Shown here in pieces: positions 1-6,925 of a stretch of DNA of 20,282 nucleotides (the stretch's first letter is position 1; each line of letters starts with the position of its first letter). The notes under the pieces are model-generated. The model worked only from the letters and a program-made list of their open reading frames with translations, did not search any database and was not told where the DNA came from. Origin of the DNA: a virus; the IMG/VR virus record IMGVR_UViG_3300042691_049672, positions 1 through 20,282 of that record; one strand, 5' to 3'. Both the position numbers and the translations under genes were made by a program.

Positions 1-2
1 AA

Positions 3-383
3 TTTAGAAAACCCCAAGATGATAGCTGGGATTGGTATTCTCCTTGGGATCACTTCACACAAGATATTTCTATACACCTCGGTAAACGTAGTATGGGTTG
101 GAAATTCTGCTGGAATTTTCACGAGAATAAATACTACTCCAATAAAGAAGAACTTCTAGAATTTATTAGAGGTGGAAGAGTTGTTGATGAATACGGGGAA
201 GAACAAGAGGTAGAAGAATTTATTTCTATGGCTCTTGAATGGGGACAACCGGACGGTCTAGTCGTGAATGAGGAGTATGAATTAGAAGAACAGAAAAAAG
301 GGAGAAGAATTTTCTACGGAGAAAAATACTGGGATAGAATTGTAGATGGTCTTAGGGTTTCTTCCTCGACTGAATTTTCTTAA
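3..383 (+). CDS. 5'-truncated conserved phage protein of unknown function
   Basis: The reading frame is open from the window edge (first full codon at 3) to the TAA at 381-383, so the true start lies outside the window; the ATG at 93 is internal. The visible 126 residues include a Trp-rich stretch (DDSWDWYSPWD) and then HLGKRSMGWKF, followed by an acidic C-terminal half rich in Glu. The 'HxGKxxxGWxF' core resembles a small family common in phages with no known role, recalled from general knowledge and not searched. No catalytic motif, signal peptide or membrane segment is seen. It ends 36 nt before the next gene, and a promoter-like motif fills that gap, so it probably belongs to an upstream transcription unit. 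Confidence 0.75.
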   Translation, partial: FRKPQDDSWDWYSPWDHFTQDISIHLGKRSMGWKFCWNFHENKYYSNKEELLEFIRGGRVVDEYGEEQEVEEFISMALEWGQPDGLVVNEEYELEEQKKGRRIFYGEKYWDRIVDGLRVSSSTEFS

Positions 384-384
384 T

Positions 385-413
385 TTTTATTTCCGAAAAA
401 ATTTTTATATTTA
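385..413 (+). promoter_or_regulatory. Class A promoter-like motif upstream of the metallophosphoesterase operon
   Basis: A T-rich stretch is followed by CG at 394-395, exactly 10 nt, then TATATTTA at 406-413. The same arrangement with the same 10-nt spacing occurs before 1862 and 4547 and, on the minus strand, before 12782 and 13951. The downstream box resembles the Bacteroidetes -7 element TAnnTTTG, but the usual TTTG at -33 is absent. Only 6 nt separate the box from the ATG at 420, which implies a very short leader. Confidence 0.6.
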
Positions 414-419
414 TCCTGT

Positions 420-941
420 ATGTGTACAGTAAGATTCATAGCAGATTTACATCTGGGTCATGTTAATATGGCCAAGCATCGGGGATTTCAAGACGAATTC
501 TACCATGATGAACATATAGTGGATCAGTGGAATTCGGTAGTAGATAAAAGAGATCTTACCTATATTCTAGGTGATGTTACTATGGAAAATTCTAAAAATT
601 ATTATAGATTAGATTCCATGAACGGAAGAAAAATAGTCGTACTAGGAAATCACGATAGACCACAAGACATTCCGGAGCTATTAAAATCTGTAGATAAAGT
701 TAGTGGAATGGTTAACTATAAAGGAATATGGCTTACCCACTGTCCAGTACACGAATCTGAACTTGAATATCGAGTAAATAAGAATATTCACGGGCACATC
801 CACGAAAAGGTAGTTATGAAAAATGTTTATGAATGGGGATATAAAAAAGATCCAATTCCGGACGAACGATATATTTGTGTTTCTTGCGAACATGTAGGCT
901 ATAAACCAAAGACTTTAGAAGAATTAGGAATAACAAGATGA
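420..941 (+). CDS. Calcineurin-like metallophosphoesterase (phage/YfcE-like)
   Basis: A 173-residue single-domain enzyme with the full metallophosphoesterase signature: D9-x-H11, G51-D52, G76-N-H-D79, H107 and G125-H-I-H128. These residues bind two metal ions and would hydrolyse a phosphomonoester or phosphodiester in the cytoplasm. The substrate cannot be read from the sequence. The WN..V...D.xYxLGD spacing is typical of the compact phosphoesterases found in phages and prophages. No signal peptide is present. It is the first gene after a promoter-like motif and overlaps the next gene by 4 nt (ATGA), so the two are probably translationally coupled. A second, unrelated-looking member of the superfamily is encoded at 9368-10036. 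Confidence 0.88.
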   Translation: MCTVRFIADLHLGHVNMAKHRGFQDEFYHDEHIVDQWNSVVDKRDLTYILGDVTMENSKNYYRLDSMNGRKIVVLGNHDRPQDIPELLKSVDKVSGMVNYKGIWLTHCPVHESELEYRVNKNIHGHIHEKVVMKNVYEWGYKKDPIPDERYICVSCEHVGYKPKTLEELGITR

Positions 942-1165
942 AAGATCGATATTGCGAAAATATAAGGGAAATGTACGAGGGGAAAAGATTTAGATATAAT
1001 TCTAAATATGGAGGTTTTACGGATAATATACTTTGTTATCGAGTTGTTATTTGCGAAACAATGAAATTAGTGAAAAAAGATTGGGTTCCTGTTCCTGCTG
1101 AGATTATTATAGTTTCAGATAAAGGAAACTCTTATCCATTAGAAGAAGTAGAATTTTATAATTAA
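938..1165 (+). CDS. Small protein of unknown function, possibly a small beta-barrel
   Basis: A 75-residue protein that starts inside the stop of the phosphoesterase gene (ATGA overlap at 938-941). The sequence has many aromatic and charged residues (GKRFRYNSKYGG, IIIVSDKGNSYPLEEVEF) and alternating hydrophobic positions that suggest beta strands. Its C-terminal part could form an SH3-like small barrel of the kind also suspected in the next gene, but this is inference. No catalytic motif, membrane segment or Cys cluster is present. It lies between the phosphoesterase and the Lys/Pro-rich gene in one apparent operon (gap of 4 nt to the next start). Confidence 0.75.
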   Translation: MKDRYCENIREMYEGKRFRYNSKYGGFTDNILCYRVVICETMKLVKKDWVPVPAEIIIVSDKGNSYPLEEVEFYN

Positions 1166-1169
1166 TTAG

Positions 1170-1778
1170 ATGCCAAGGAAAAAAATTCAGCCTCTTTTCG
1201 AAGAGCCAGCTAAAATCAATAAAGTTGTTTCTCCTAAGAAAGAAACCACCGCAAGAAAAGCTACGACTTCTAAAAAAGAAGAACCGGTTAAACCTCTTCC
1301 GAAGAAGAAAATTTCTACACTAGAAGTCAAAAAACCTCCTATTAAACCTTCTCCTAAAAAAGAGACTCCTAAGCCTACGGAAAAGAAGGAGTCAAAAAAG
1401 GTTTCTCCTAAGACAGTTTCTCCTCCGGTTAAAAAGACTCCAATACCTAGAGTTAAAGAGGTTAAAATAGAAGAACCGGAAGAGGAGAAAATAGAATCAC
1501 AAGAGGAGAAAAAACCCTCTTATATAAAAGAATCTAAGAGAAAACCTAAGGTGGATAAGAATGCTCCCCCGGTAAAGATAAAACATAAATTAAAAGTAGG
1601 TACTAAAGTTATAGTAACATTCCTGGGTCAGCCTAGACCCGGTGTTATTACGGAGTTAAGCCAGGAAGGTATGTATAAGGTTAAAACCGATCAAGGGCTA
1701 ACTCTTCCACGAGCTAAACACGAAGAAGGAGAGATACCGGATCGAAATTATCCAAGCTATATAATAAAAGTTCTTTAA
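1170..1778 (+). CDS. Lys/Pro-rich disordered protein with C-terminal SH3/KOW-like small barrel
   Basis: A 202-residue protein in two parts. Residues 1 to about 135 are low-complexity and dominated by Lys, Pro, Glu, Ser and Thr, with repeated PKK, KKE and SPK blocks that recall the tail of histone H1. Residues from about 138 onward form a compact region (LKVGTKVIVTFLGQPRPGVI...YKVKTDQG...YIIKVL) that reads like a KOW/Tudor/SH3-type small barrel. A basic disordered arm on a small barrel suggests nucleic-acid or nucleoid binding, but the sequence does not prove it. It is the last gene of the operon starting at 420. The 3' side carries the promoter-like motif of metK rather than a clear terminator. 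Confidence 0.8.
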   Translation: MPRKKIQPLFEEPAKINKVVSPKKETTARKATTSKKEEPVKPLPKKKISTLEVKKPPIKPSPKKETPKPTEKKESKKVSPKTVSPPVKKTPIPRVKEVKIEEPEEEKIESQEEKKPSYIKESKRKPKVDKNAPPVKIKHKLKVGTKVIVTFLGQPRPGVITELSQEGMYKVKTDQGLTLPRAKHEEGEIPDRNYPSYIIKVL

Positions 1779-1808
1779 TTTTTTTCTACGAAAAAATTAT
1801 TAAATTTG
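1779..1808 (+). promoter_or_regulatory. Class A promoter-like motif upstream of metK
   Basis: A T-tract, then CTACG with CG at 1789-1790, a 10-nt spacer and TAAATTTG at 1801-1808, an exact match to TAnnTTTG. The 53 nt between the box and the metK ATG at 1862 form the longest leader in the window. It is A-rich (ending AAAAAATAAAAAT) and has no clear Shine-Dalgarno pairing at a useful distance. The T-tract and A-tract around CTACG are themselves an imperfect inverted repeat (AATTTTTT/AAAAAATT). Confidence 0.62.
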
Positions 1809-1861
1809 ATCTAGAAAGGAACAATTTAATAAGTATTCACTAAAACATAAAAAATAAAAAT

Positions 1862-3013
1862 ATGAAGAGATTAATAACAACAGAAAGTGTTTCTATCGGA
1901 CATCCCGATAAAGTTGCGGATCAGATATCTGATGCCATTTTAGATGCCTATTTGGCTAATGATCCTAATGCAAAAGTTGCTGTGGAAACAATGGTAAAAG
2001 ATAACTGTGTAGTTTTAGGAGGAGAAATATCAAGTACTTTCAGAGCGGATTACGAAAAAATAGTTAAGGATACCATAAAAGATATCGGATACATCGATCC
2101 AGACCATGGGTTCTATTATAAAAACGTAACCATTATTAATCTCATAGGACTTCAGAGTCCTGAAATAAATTCAGCGGTTTTAAAGAATAGCGAAGAAGAT
2201 CTCGGAGCAGGGGATCAAGGATTTATGACAGGGTATGCTACTAATGAAACTGATACATATATGCCAATTGGAATGTACATATCTAAAAAATTAGTAGATT
2301 ATGTTTATTCTCTAAATAGTTCTTTTGGGCCAGATATAAAAACCCAAACCACAATAGAATATGGGGAAGATTCTAATAGAATACACACATTATTAGTATC
2401 TACCATGCACAAAAAAGATATTTCTTTAGATGAAGTTAAAGACGCTATAACTTTAGCGATAAAACAAAACTATATAGGATTATCGAAAGAAGTATTTGAT
2501 CTGATGGATGAAAATACTAAAATTATAGTAAATCCAGCAGGATCGTGGAATGTAGGGGGACCGGTTTCCGATTGTGGGGTAACAGGAAGAAAGATAGTAG
2601 TAGATCAATATGGTCCATACTGTGCAGTCGGGGGAGGAGCATTTAGTGGAAAAGATCCTAGTAAAGTGGACAGAAGCGGTGCATATCTAGCAAGATACAT
2701 AGCAAAAAATGTAGTTGCTTCTGGGATTTCTGAAAAATGCAGTGTAGAGATAGCTTACATGATTGGGATAGACAAACCAGCGTCTTTGAATATAAACACA
2801 TATGGTAAATTCGACGATAGCCGATTGGTGGAAATTGTAATGGAAAATTTCCCAATGACTCCTTCTGAGATAATAAACCATTTTAATCTTAGAACTCCCA
2901 TATATAATGAATCTGCTAAAGGACATTTCGGAAATGATTCTATGCCTTGGGAAAAATTGGATAAAGTGGAAATTTTATCATCAAAACTTTCTATTCAGGA
3001 ACAAATCTTTTAA
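1862..3013 (+). CDS. metK: S-adenosylmethionine synthetase
   Basis: A 383-residue protein, essentially the same length as bacterial MetK, that makes S-adenosylmethionine from methionine and ATP. Visible signatures are GHPDK at 13-17 with the ATP-site His14, GAGDQG at 115-120, NPAGSWNVGGPVSDCGVTGR at about 224-243, the P-loop-like GGGAFSGKD at 257-265 followed by PSKVDRSGAY, and the C-terminal HFG...MPWEK. Nothing is missing, so an active enzyme is likely. It has its own promoter-like motif and a 53-nt leader. It is probably a phage auxiliary metabolic gene that supplies SAM for methylation or other SAM use in the infected cell. The consumer is not in this window. Codon use is as AT-rich as its neighbours, so there is no sign of very recent transfer. 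Confidence 0.97.
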   Translation: MKRLITTESVSIGHPDKVADQISDAILDAYLANDPNAKVAVETMVKDNCVVLGGEISSTFRADYEKIVKDTIKDIGYIDPDHGFYYKNVTIINLIGLQSPEINSAVLKNSEEDLGAGDQGFMTGYATNETDTYMPIGMYISKKLVDYVYSLNSSFGPDIKTQTTIEYGEDSNRIHTLLVSTMHKKDISLDEVKDAITLAIKQNYIGLSKEVFDLMDENTKIIVNPAGSWNVGGPVSDCGVTGRKIVVDQYGPYCAVGGGAFSGKDPSKVDRSGAYLARYIAKNVVASGISEKCSVEIAYMIGIDKPASLNINTYGKFDDSRLVEIVMENFPMTPSEIINHFNLRTPIYNESAKGHFGNDSMPWEKLDKVEILSSKLSIQEQIF

Positions 3014-3020
3014 TCGAATA

Positions 3021-3031
3021 AATATATAGAT
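3021..3031 (+). promoter_or_regulatory. Class B ATATATA box upstream of the DUF3293-like gene
   Basis: AATATATAGAT lies 14 nt before the ATG at 3046. The same 11-mer occurs before 12833 and, on the minus strand, before 16113. It may be a late-promoter element or part of the initiation region. Confidence 0.45.
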
Positions 3032-3045
3032 AAAAATTTAAAACT

Positions 3046-3708
3046 ATGAAATTTATAACTTTATTCGAATCTTTTAAATCATTTGAAGATAATCGTATTT
3101 TATCGGAATTTTTGGATAAGGATTCTATGGTATATGAAAGTTCTTTATCTAGAATATGGCAACACATTGAAGGGGATAAATCCTTCGGGGTAATTTCCCC
3201 TTTCAGAAAATACTATTCAGAAAAAGAGAATCTGGAAAGATACAATGAGCTTAAAAAAATAATAAGAGATAGACTAAAATTAGGTTTTATCGAGATGGAA
3301 GGGGGATTTAAAGAGGAAGGAGAATGGGTTCACGAAAAGAGCCTATTTATACCAAATATTAAAAAAGAAGATTTAATAGAGATAGGAGAAAAATTTGATC
3401 AGTATTCTGTTATCTATAAAGACAAAAATGAATTTATTGAAATAGGTACCAATGATTTTTCGGTAAAAGGTCAAGTTCTATCTGATTTTATAAAAAAAGG
3501 ATGGAACAAAAATACTCAAATAAATTCCGAATTAACTAAAGAATTATTTTCAAAATTAGTTAAAGGAAGTCATAAAGATAGAAAATTTCTTTTTAACTTA
3601 AAAGAATCCTATCTGCTAGAGATAAATCCAAAATCTTTTAATGAGTCTTATGCCGAAGCTTCTTCGGGCAGAAAGGGATCACAAAGAAAATACATTAGGC
3701 TTCTATAG
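3046..3708 (+). CDS. DUF3293-like protein with capsid-targeting-like N-terminus
   Basis: A 220-residue protein. The core (SFGVISPFR, then SEKENLERYNELKKIIRD, GFIEMEGGF, EKSLFIPNI and a distal FDQYSVIYKD) matches the pattern I know for DUF3293-type proteins, which have no established activity. The first residues, MKFITLFE, end in L-F-E and resemble a T4-like capsid-targeting peptide with a potential cut after Glu8. If that is right, the protein is packaged in the head. Length beyond the core is a basic tail of about 70 residues. It converges on the minus-strand gene at 3703-4467, and the two share the palindrome CTATAG as stop codons on opposite strands (6-nt overlap). The domain name is from memory and was not searched. 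Confidence 0.75.
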   Translation: MKFITLFESFKSFEDNRILSEFLDKDSMVYESSLSRIWQHIEGDKSFGVISPFRKYYSEKENLERYNELKKIIRDRLKLGFIEMEGGFKEEGEWVHEKSLFIPNIKKEDLIEIGEKFDQYSVIYKDKNEFIEIGTNDFSVKGQVLSDFIKKGWNKNTQINSELTKELFSKLVKGSHKDRKFLFNLKESYLLEINPKSFNESYAEASSGRKGSQRKYIRLL

Positions 3709-4467
3709 AAATATTCTAGATTCGTATATCTTATCCACAGCCCTATAATTTCTTCCGGATATATCTACAGTCTCAATTTTTCCTACCAAATTCTCCGGAA
3801 CCCCAGGGGATCTAAGTAATTCATATGTTATTTTATTACCTTCTTTGGAAATAAATTTTGCTCTTTGTCCGTATACCGAAATTAGATCACCAGGTTTCAT
3901 CTCATCTCTAGGATTCATTTCTATGTTTTCCTTTTCGGGAATTAAAGGAATAGTCGTTTGTCCCCTCAACTCTCCACCTCTCCATTCGCTTACTATCATT
4001 TTAAATCCATTCTCGTTTGCTACCTTAGATATCCATGCTGCTTGGAAATTAGGAGAAAATGCCATAGGATATTCTCCAAAATGTTTTGTGAATCTTTCTT
4101 TAGCCTCATCATAGAAATTTAAAGCATCTTGATTAAAATAATAAACCTCATCTTTTGGAACTAATATTGTATGTTGTACGTTTCCTACCCCACTTTCTAC
4201 TTGTCCTTCCATTGTGTAGTATTGAGCAACTCCCCCTACACTACCTAATGCGGATGCTTCCGCTCTGTTAACGATAAGACTTCCTACACCAGAAGTCGGT
4301 TTTATAAAATCTCTTTTTTGTCCGGAGTAATGGTGAAAAACATAATTACCTTTACCGTCTTCAGTTAATCTCGATTTAACTTTCTCTGGTAAAACGTAAT
4401 GATTCGATTCATTTTCCATGATCGAATAAGATGATTTGATGAAATCGTTAAATTTTTTTATCCCCAT
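3703..4467 (-). CDS. Possible ADP-ribosyltransferase-fold protein with capsid-targeting-like N-terminus
   Basis: A 254-residue protein. The N-terminus MGIKKFNDFIKSSYSIME ends in I-M-E and fits a prohead-protease cut after Glu18. The central part has HHYSG at 45-49, then IKPTSGVG, then GGVAQYYT, an order that resembles the H/R...S...Y pattern of small ADP-ribosyltransferase (ART) domains in phage and polyvalent proteins. E161-W-R could supply an acidic residue. T4 packages the ADP-ribosyltransferase Alt in its head, so an ejected ART would be a close parallel. The fold call is tentative; an unrelated papain-like or binding domain is possible. The C-terminal 70 residues look like a small beta barrel (MKPGDLISVYGQRAKFIS). 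Confidence 0.7.
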   Translation of the reverse strand: MGIKKFNDFIKSSYSIMENESNHYVLPEKVKSRLTEDGKGNYVFHHYSGQKRDFIKPTSGVGSLIVNRAEASALGSVGGVAQYYTMEGQVESGVGNVQHTILVPKDEVYYFNQDALNFYDEAKERFTKHFGEYPMAFSPNFQAAWISKVANENGFKMIVSEWRGGELRGQTTIPLIPEKENIEMNPRDEMKPGDLISVYGQRAKFISKEGNKITYELLRSPGVPENLVGKIETVDISGRNYRAVDKIYESRIFL

Positions 4468-4468
4468 A

Positions 4469-4479
4469 ATTTATATATC
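4469..4479 (-). promoter_or_regulatory. Class B ATATATA box upstream of the ART-like gene
   Basis: On the minus strand GATATATAA is followed directly by ATT and the ATG at 4467, a gap of 3 nt. It shares a 79-bp divergent region with a class A motif facing the other way (4494-4523). Confidence 0.45.
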
Positions 4480-4493
4480 TTTTTCCTAATAAT

Positions 4494-4523
4494 TTTTTCT
4501 CTACGGATTAAATCTTATATTTA
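4494..4523 (+). promoter_or_regulatory. Class A promoter-like motif upstream of the SPFH operon
   Basis: A T-tract, then CTACG with CG at 4504-4505, a 10-nt spacer and TATATTTA at 4516-4523. It lies 23 nt before the ATG at 4547. It has the same layout and spacing as the other four class A sites. Confidence 0.6.
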
Positions 4524-4546
4524 TTTTAAATAATTAAAAATAATTA

Positions 4547-4735
4547 ATGAAGTATTTTAAAGTGTTTCTGATGTGGATGGGATTTATTGTCATTGCATCT
4601 TTATGTGGAGAGTATGCCATAAGTAGACCTGTAAACGGGTATGTTCAGCTTTTATGTGTCGTCGGGCTGGTCGGACTCTTAATTTATCTAGTAGACGAGA
4701 CAGTAACTATAATTAAAAATAAACAAGAAAAATGA
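4547..4735 (+). CDS. Small two-TM membrane protein, first gene of the SPFH operon
   Basis: A 62-residue protein with two hydrophobic segments, residues about 4-24 (VFLMWMGFIVIASLCGEYAI) and about 33-48 (VQLLCVVGLVGLLIYLV), and a short basic tail (IIKNKQEK). It is predicted to sit in the inner membrane as a hairpin. I do not recognise a family. It overlaps the SPFH gene by 4 nt (ATGA at 4732-4735), so the two are probably produced together and may form one membrane assembly. The ATG is preceded by an A/T-rich leader without Shine-Dalgarno pairing. Confidence 0.8.
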   Translation: MKYFKVFLMWMGFIVIASLCGEYAISRPVNGYVQLLCVVGLVGLLIYLVDETVTIIKNKQEK

Positions 4736-5679
4736 TTATTTCAATTTTAATTTTCGTATCATCTCTGGTCTTCGGAGTAATTTCAATTCTACGTGGGATC
4801 TCTATGAGATCTAACGCATCCTACAACGACTCTGCAGCTAAGAATGCAGGAAGTAAAAAAATAACCATCGGTATTGCTTCTGCTATCATTGGTTTGGTCC
4901 TTTCTTTTATCCAGCCGTTTTCTTTAGAAAGAATCGATGCAGGTAACAAAGGACTAAAAGTTAATTTAACCGGTTCTGATAGAGGTGTTAGCTCTTATCA
5001 ATATAAAACCGGTTGGGTATTCTATAACTCATGGACCGAGCAGGTTAAAGAATTTCCTTTATTCCAGCAACATATAGAATATGATGCCCAGCAAGTAATC
5101 ACGAAAGGAGGATTTGCAGCTACCATTAAGCCTTCATTTAATTACTCATTACGTGAAGATGCTATCGGAGAAATGTTTGTTAATCTTCGTCTGGAAATTA
5201 AAGAAGTTGAGCAAGGATGGTTGAAGAATGCTATCGTTTCTTCGGTAAATGATGTTGCTAACCGATGGGAAGTAGATGCAATCTTTAATAAAAGAGAGGA
5301 ATTTGAAGCTGCAATCATCGTAGAATGTAATAAGAGAGTTTCTAAGTGGTTCACAGTATCCCAGTTAAGAACTAACATTATTCCTCCAACATCATTACAA
5401 CAAGCTATCGAAGGTAAAACTAAAGCAGTTCAAGAAGCACAAGCGGCTCAGCAAAGAACTTTGGTCGCCCAGGCAGAGGCATTAGAGAAGATGGCAATTG
5501 CAAGAGGAGATTCTGCTAAGACAATCATTAATGCAAATGCAGCTGCATTGGCAATGAGGATCAAGCAGAAAGAATTAACCCCTCTTTATGTAGAGTTTGT
5601 TAAAGCATCTGCATGGGATGGAAAATTACCTACCACTATGGCAGGAAGTTCAGGGACATTCTTGAATATTAAAAACTAG
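4732..5679 (+). CDS. SPFH/Band 7 (prohibitin-like) membrane protein
   Basis: A 315-residue protein. Two hydrophobic segments (about 1-20 and 44-62) anchor it, followed by an SPFH/prohibitin domain from about 65 to 215 that includes QVITKGGFAATIKPSFNYSL. A long Ala/Gln-rich coiled-coil-type helix at about 220-285 (KAVQEAQAAQQRTLVAQAEA) is typical of prohibitin, HflK/C and flotillin oligomers. Such proteins form ring-shaped membrane cages that organise proteases or membrane domains. It lies between two small two-TM genes, and an AAA+ ATPase gene follows at 5931. By eye, codon use is less ATA-biased than in neighbours, which would fit high expression or separate ancestry. The family call is firm; its role in infection is unknown. 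Confidence 0.92.
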   Translation: MIISILIFVSSLVFGVISILRGISMRSNASYNDSAAKNAGSKKITIGIASAIIGLVLSFIQPFSLERIDAGNKGLKVNLTGSDRGVSSYQYKTGWVFYNSWTEQVKEFPLFQQHIEYDAQQVITKGGFAATIKPSFNYSLREDAIGEMFVNLRLEIKEVEQGWLKNAIVSSVNDVANRWEVDAIFNKREEFEAAIIVECNKRVSKWFTVSQLRTNIIPPTSLQQAIEGKTKAVQEAQAAQQRTLVAQAEALEKMAIARGDSAKTIINANAAALAMRIKQKELTPLYVEFVKASAWDGKLPTTMAGSSGTFLNIKN

Positions 5680-5680
5680 A

Positions 5681-5890
5681 ATGAAAGATCTTTTAATAAA
5701 ATCACTAATAACCGTCACAACACTGGCGGTTATTAGTCTTGTTTTCATATTTGCAGAGACTTTACCTCTTTTATCTTTTATCATTGTCGTTTTACTTAGT
5801 CTTTTTGTTATTTTCGGTATAGTTTATAGATTAATGAACTTTATCGAGGATAGAGAAAGAAAAGATGAGGATAAAGATTTAATATCATAA
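5681..5890 (+). CDS. Small two-TM membrane protein downstream of the SPFH gene
   Basis: A 69-residue protein with two hydrophobic segments, residues about 7-25 (KSLITVTTLAVISLVFIFAE) and about 29-48 (LLSFIIVVLLSLFVIFGIVY), and a highly charged C-terminus (EDRERKDEDKD). It starts 1 nt after the stop of the SPFH gene, so it belongs to the same operon. Its coding start contains a perfect 11-bp inverted repeat (5704-5737) that could fold in the mRNA. No family is recognised. With the 62-aa gene at 4547 it makes a symmetric small-membrane / SPFH / small-membrane arrangement. Confidence 0.8.
   Translation: MKDLLIKSLITVTTLAVISLVFIFAETLPLLSFIIVVLLSLFVIFGIVYRLMNFIEDRERKDEDKDLIS
5704..5737 (+). repeat. 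Perfect 11-bp inverted repeat inside a coding start
   Basis: ACTAATAACCG (5704-5714) and its exact reverse complement CGGTTATTAGT (5727-5737) flank a 12-nt loop. It begins 23 nt after the ATG at 5681 and lies entirely within the coding sequence. No T-tract follows directly, so it is not a standard terminator. It could reduce translation or protect the upstream SPFH message. Confidence 0.7.
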
Positions 5891-5930
5891 AGAAACTTAA
5901 TGGAAAATATAATCTAAAAAAATAAAAAAT

Positions 5931-6914
5931 ATGAGGAAAAAACATTACGGAGTAGAAGAGATCGAAAATCTTATAGCAGAAAGAAGAGTTTCTAATGAAT
6001 ATGCATCACCTGAATTAGAAAATTCCGGGAATAAAACTAGAAAAGGTAAAAAGTTTTCCTGCTGGGCTGTATTAGAAAATGATGAATTTCTTCCTTCTTA
6101 CCATACTATAGACGGGGTTCCTCCTGGGGTTTATGAAATATCTTATAATCCTAAACTTTCTACCGAGACATTAAAAAAGCAACCATTTAGAACTGATGAG
6201 CTTTATTCTCTTCCTTCTGATGAGATTATTGATATTCTTAAAGATATAGATAATTTTTGGAATATGAGAGATCAATACGAGAAATATAAATTTATCCACA
6301 AAAGAGGAATTTTAATGTTCGGAGAGCCTGGATGTGGTAAATCTGGTATTATCCAAATGGTTTCTAAAAATATTATAGAAAAAGGAGGAATAGTAATCAA
6401 CATTAAAGATGAGGATGACGTTGAAAGATTCTCTTCATTTATTCCTTCCTTCAGAGAAATAGAACCTAACCGTCCTTTAATAGTTATTCTAGAAGATATA
6501 GATTCTATAGCAGGTGAACATAGTTATTCCATAAGTAGGCTTTTGAATATTCTCGACGGGGTAAAGCAGATAGAAAATGTAGTTTATATCGCAACCACTA
6601 ATTACCCAGAAAAACTTCAGGAAAGAATAACTAATCGTCCTTCTAGGTTCGATCGAAGATATAAAGTGGAGCTTCCTAATGAGGATATCCGAAGATGTTT
6701 CATTGAGAATAAATTAAGTAAAGACGATCTTGAAAAAATAGATATAGAAGAATGGCTAAAGAGAACAGAAGGAATGTCTCTTTCACACCTAAAAGAAGTT
6801 GTTATCTCCGTAATTATAATGGGGAGAGGATTTGAAGAAACCCTAGATAATCTAGAAGGTCTTAAAAAAGCTCCAAGTGTTAGAGGAACAGGTAAGATGG
6901 GATTCGGGAAATAA
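5931..6914 (+). CDS. AAA+ ATPase (BCS1/FtsH-like AAA class)
   Basis: A 327-residue ATPase. Walker A is GEPGCGKS at 131-138, Walker B is LIVILEDID at 183-191, sensor 1 is ATTN at 221-224, and RPSRFDRR at 236-243 supplies the arginine-finger region of classical AAA proteins. About 110 N-terminal residues precede the ATPase core and show no membrane segment or protease domain, so it is a stand-alone remodelling ATPase. HflK/C and prohibitins are known partners of the AAA protease FtsH, so the nearby SPFH operon is suggestive, though 40 nt separate them and no peptidase is present. The leader is A-rich (AAAAAAATAAAAAAT) with no clear promoter box. Confidence 0.93.
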   Translation: MRKKHYGVEEIENLIAERRVSNEYASPELENSGNKTRKGKKFSCWAVLENDEFLPSYHTIDGVPPGVYEISYNPKLSTETLKKQPFRTDELYSLPSDEIIDILKDIDNFWNMRDQYEKYKFIHKRGILMFGEPGCGKSGIIQMVSKNIIEKGGIVINIKDEDDVERFSSFIPSFREIEPNRPLIVILEDIDSIAGEHSYSISRLLNILDGVKQIENVVYIATTNYPEKLQERITNRPSRFDRRYKVELPNEDIRRCFIENKLSKDDLEKIDIEEWLKRTEGMSLSHLKEVVISVIIMGRGFEETLDNLEGLKKAPSVRGTGKMGFGK

Positions 6915-6925
6915 AAATTAATTAA

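Noticed and set aside
3661-3682. GC-rich hairpin near the end of the DUF3293-like gene (TGCCGAAG...CTTCGGGCA) as a terminator.
   Set aside because: The stem is imperfect, lies within coding sequence and is not followed by a T-tract.
3845-4114. Open frames antisense to clear genes, such as this one, and others at 681-893, 11531-11722, 13401-13853 and 18380-18757.
   Set aside because: They oppose genes with recognisable domains or strong operon context, have low-complexity or unlikely sequences, and lack plausible start contexts.
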